In this document: in pieces, positions 62,690 to 64,000 of the stretch
Position numbering within the stretch: the stretch's first letter is position 1
Layout of the letters: the number at the start of each line of letters is the position of its first letter
Assembly: GCA_949358305.1 (NCBI GenBank)
Contig: OX442314.1
Span: 2,297,087-2,361,086 of the forward strand
DNA from: Strigamia acuminata
Lineage: Eukaryota > Arthropoda > Chilopoda > Geophilomorpha > Linotaeniidae
Length of the DNA: 64,000 nt
Direction of reading: 5' to 3'
The notes under the pieces: model-generated
Database searches by the model: none
What the model saw: only the letters and a program-made list of their open reading frames with translations
Told to the model about the DNA's origin: nothing
Position numbers and translations under genes: made by a program

Positions 62690-62958
62690 GGCGCGTGATT
62701 TACTGGCGCGTTGGACGAGTTCTAAAAAAATTCTCCAAAATCTGACAAAACTGGCAACGATTTTTGATAAATTTCCACGGAATTTCAGCAATATTTTGCG
62801 AGACATTTCTGCCCGATTGGACGGGCTTCTGTAAAACAGTGTTCTTAAAATCTGTGGAAATCAATTAAATGTCGTTAAAAATCGTTGCAAGTTTTGTCAG
62901 ATTTTGGAGAATTTTTTTAAAACTCGTCCAACGCGCCAGTAAATCGAGCTCCCACACG
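62690..62958. repeat. Palindromic element with ACTGGCGCGTTGGACGAG ends
   Basis: Arms 62690-62774 and 62872-62958 are inverted copies (CTGGCGCGTTGGACGAG; TTCTCCAAAATCTGACAAAA; CAACGATTTTT). The arm sequence also occurs once at 59215-59300 (TCCAACGCGCCAGTAAATCGAGC). The sequence between 62250 and 62690 has no supported gene. Confidence 0.85.
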
Positions 62959-63069
62959 CGCCCACATGCACGTCCAATCCGCATGGGCACTGTCACATCG
63001 GACGTTTGTTGCGTGCAAAACTTGCACCGACTTTTGGCCATTTTTGGTTAAACTTCCGCACAATTTCTG

Positions 63070-64000
63070 CCCGATTGGACACTGAGGTTCGGTTTCCGAC
63101 CGGGTCGTTTCTTGTCCGACCCGCGGCGCGTCGCGGCGCGGCCGGAGGACGGCCCTCGTCCCCAAAAACCACACTCCGAGTCACGGGTCGCACGGCCAAC
63201 AGGCCGTGACGGGCCGTAGCGGGTCGAAAACGGGCCGTTAACGGCCCGTTGACGGCCCGTTAGCGGCCCGCATGAGGTCGCACGGGCCGTCGGCGAGCCG
63301 AAGTCCGGGAACGAAGGCCGTTACGGGACCGTGACGGGACCGTCGGCGGCCCGTTAACGGCCCGTGCGAGCCGTTACGGGACCGTGACGGGACCGTCGGC
63401 GGCCCGTTAACGGCCCGTGCGGGCCGTTACGGGATCGTGACGGGACCGTCGGCGGCCCGTTAACGGCCCGTGCGGGCCGTTACGGGATCGTAACGGGCCG
63501 TTAACGGGCCGTTAACGGGCCGTTAACGGGCCGTGACGGTGTAAATCGAAAAAATCAACAACCGACAACACGTACATGAAAACGCGTACAACATTCATAG
63601 ACATTAATCTCGAATCCTGTTTTTGGTTTTACGCCGTTAACGGGCCGTTAACGGCCCGTTAACGGCCCGTTAACGGCCCGTTAACGGCCCGCACAGGCCG
63701 TGACGGGATCGTGACGGGACCGTCGGCGGCCCGTTAACGGCCCGCACGGGCCGTGACGGGATCGTGACGGGACCGTTGGCGGCCCGTTAACGGCCCGCAC
63801 GGGCCGTGACGGGATCGTGACGGGACCGTCGGCGGCCCGTTAACGGCCCGCACGGGCCGTGACGGGATCGTGACGGGACCGTCGGCGGCCCGTTAACGGC
63901 CCGCACGGGCCGTGACGGGATCGTGACGGGACCGTTGGCGGCCCGTTAACGGCCCGCACGCGCCGTGACGGGACCGTGACGGGACCGTCGGCGGCCCGTT
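63070..64000. repeat. 53-bp satellite and GC-rich repeat block
   Basis: 63085-63180 repeats the arm sequence of 59630-59730. 53-bp units start at 63318, 63371, 63424 and again at 63698, 63751, 63804, 63857, 63910 and 63963, running off the window. Each unit contains CCGTCGGCGGCCCGTTAACG and the perfect palindrome CGGGCCGTTAACGGCCCG or a derivative. The two sub-arrays differ in GTTACGGG versus GTGACGGG. Confidence 0.95.

Noticed and set aside
1-64000. CRISPR arrays, operons or bacterial origin
   Set aside because: Tandem repeats here have no unique spacers; introns, LTR elements and polyadenylation signals show a eukaryotic nuclear sequence.

Overview
The window looks like a repeat-rich arthropod nuclear genome; a crustacean-like lineage is only a guess. 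Evidence for this: AT-rich spliceosomal introns mostly 48-150 bp long, an interstitial TTAGG (arthropod telomere-type) run at 4826-4845, a BEL/Pao element primed by tRNA-Phe, a copia element primed by the anticodon half of initiator tRNA-Met as in Drosophila copia, a pickpocket-like DEG/ENaC channel gene, and many TA-flanked mariner-type foldback elements. No bacterial, plasmid or CRISPR features were seen. No rRNA or tRNA genes were recognised.

Layout. 0-8.4 kb: tandem repeats, small MITEs and a first block of small, partly decayed multi-exon ORFs. 8.4-13.7 kb: a BEL/Pao retrotransposon with LTRs, PBS and 5-bp target duplication; its pol has lost the reverse-transcriptase core. 14.9-15.7 kb: a dead Ty3/Gypsy pol fragment split by a solo BEL-type LTR. 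18.2-18.8 kb: a SANT/Myb (TRF-like) pseudogene. 18.9-23.1 kb: decayed copies of material that recurs at 45-53 kb. 23.5-24.7 kb: a long foldback element and an 89-bp tandem repeat. 26.1-32.8 kb: the best host gene, an 11-exon gene predicted to encode 776 aa with two complete DEG/ENaC channel units fused in tandem; its introns hold four DNA-transposon insertions. 34-46 kb: hAT and mariner MITEs, 20-bp satellites and several more copies of the small-ORF family, plus an RRM1 exon fragment. 47.2-51.8 kb: an intact copia element with identical LTRs. 51.8-58.3 kb: coiled-coil and RPAP1-like exon remnants, fragments of cytoplasmic dynein heavy chain and an RNF216-like RBR ligase, and a C2H2 zinc-finger gene with inverted and decayed relatives. 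58.6-64 kb: a CpG-rich region built from nested palindromes and a 53-bp satellite based on a GTTAAC-centred palindrome.

How the parts relate. The flanks of the BEL element (7.9-8.4 and 13.65-14.4 kb) are a diverged duplicate of the flanks of the copia element (46.3-47.24 and 51.82-52.05 kb). Each copy therefore shows the empty site of the insertion present in the other. Several other insertions also have empty sites or intact relatives inside the window, so their order can be read directly. Functional expectations are limited to the channel gene, the intact copia polyprotein and possibly the zinc-finger gene and a few small ORFs; most other coding matches are broken.
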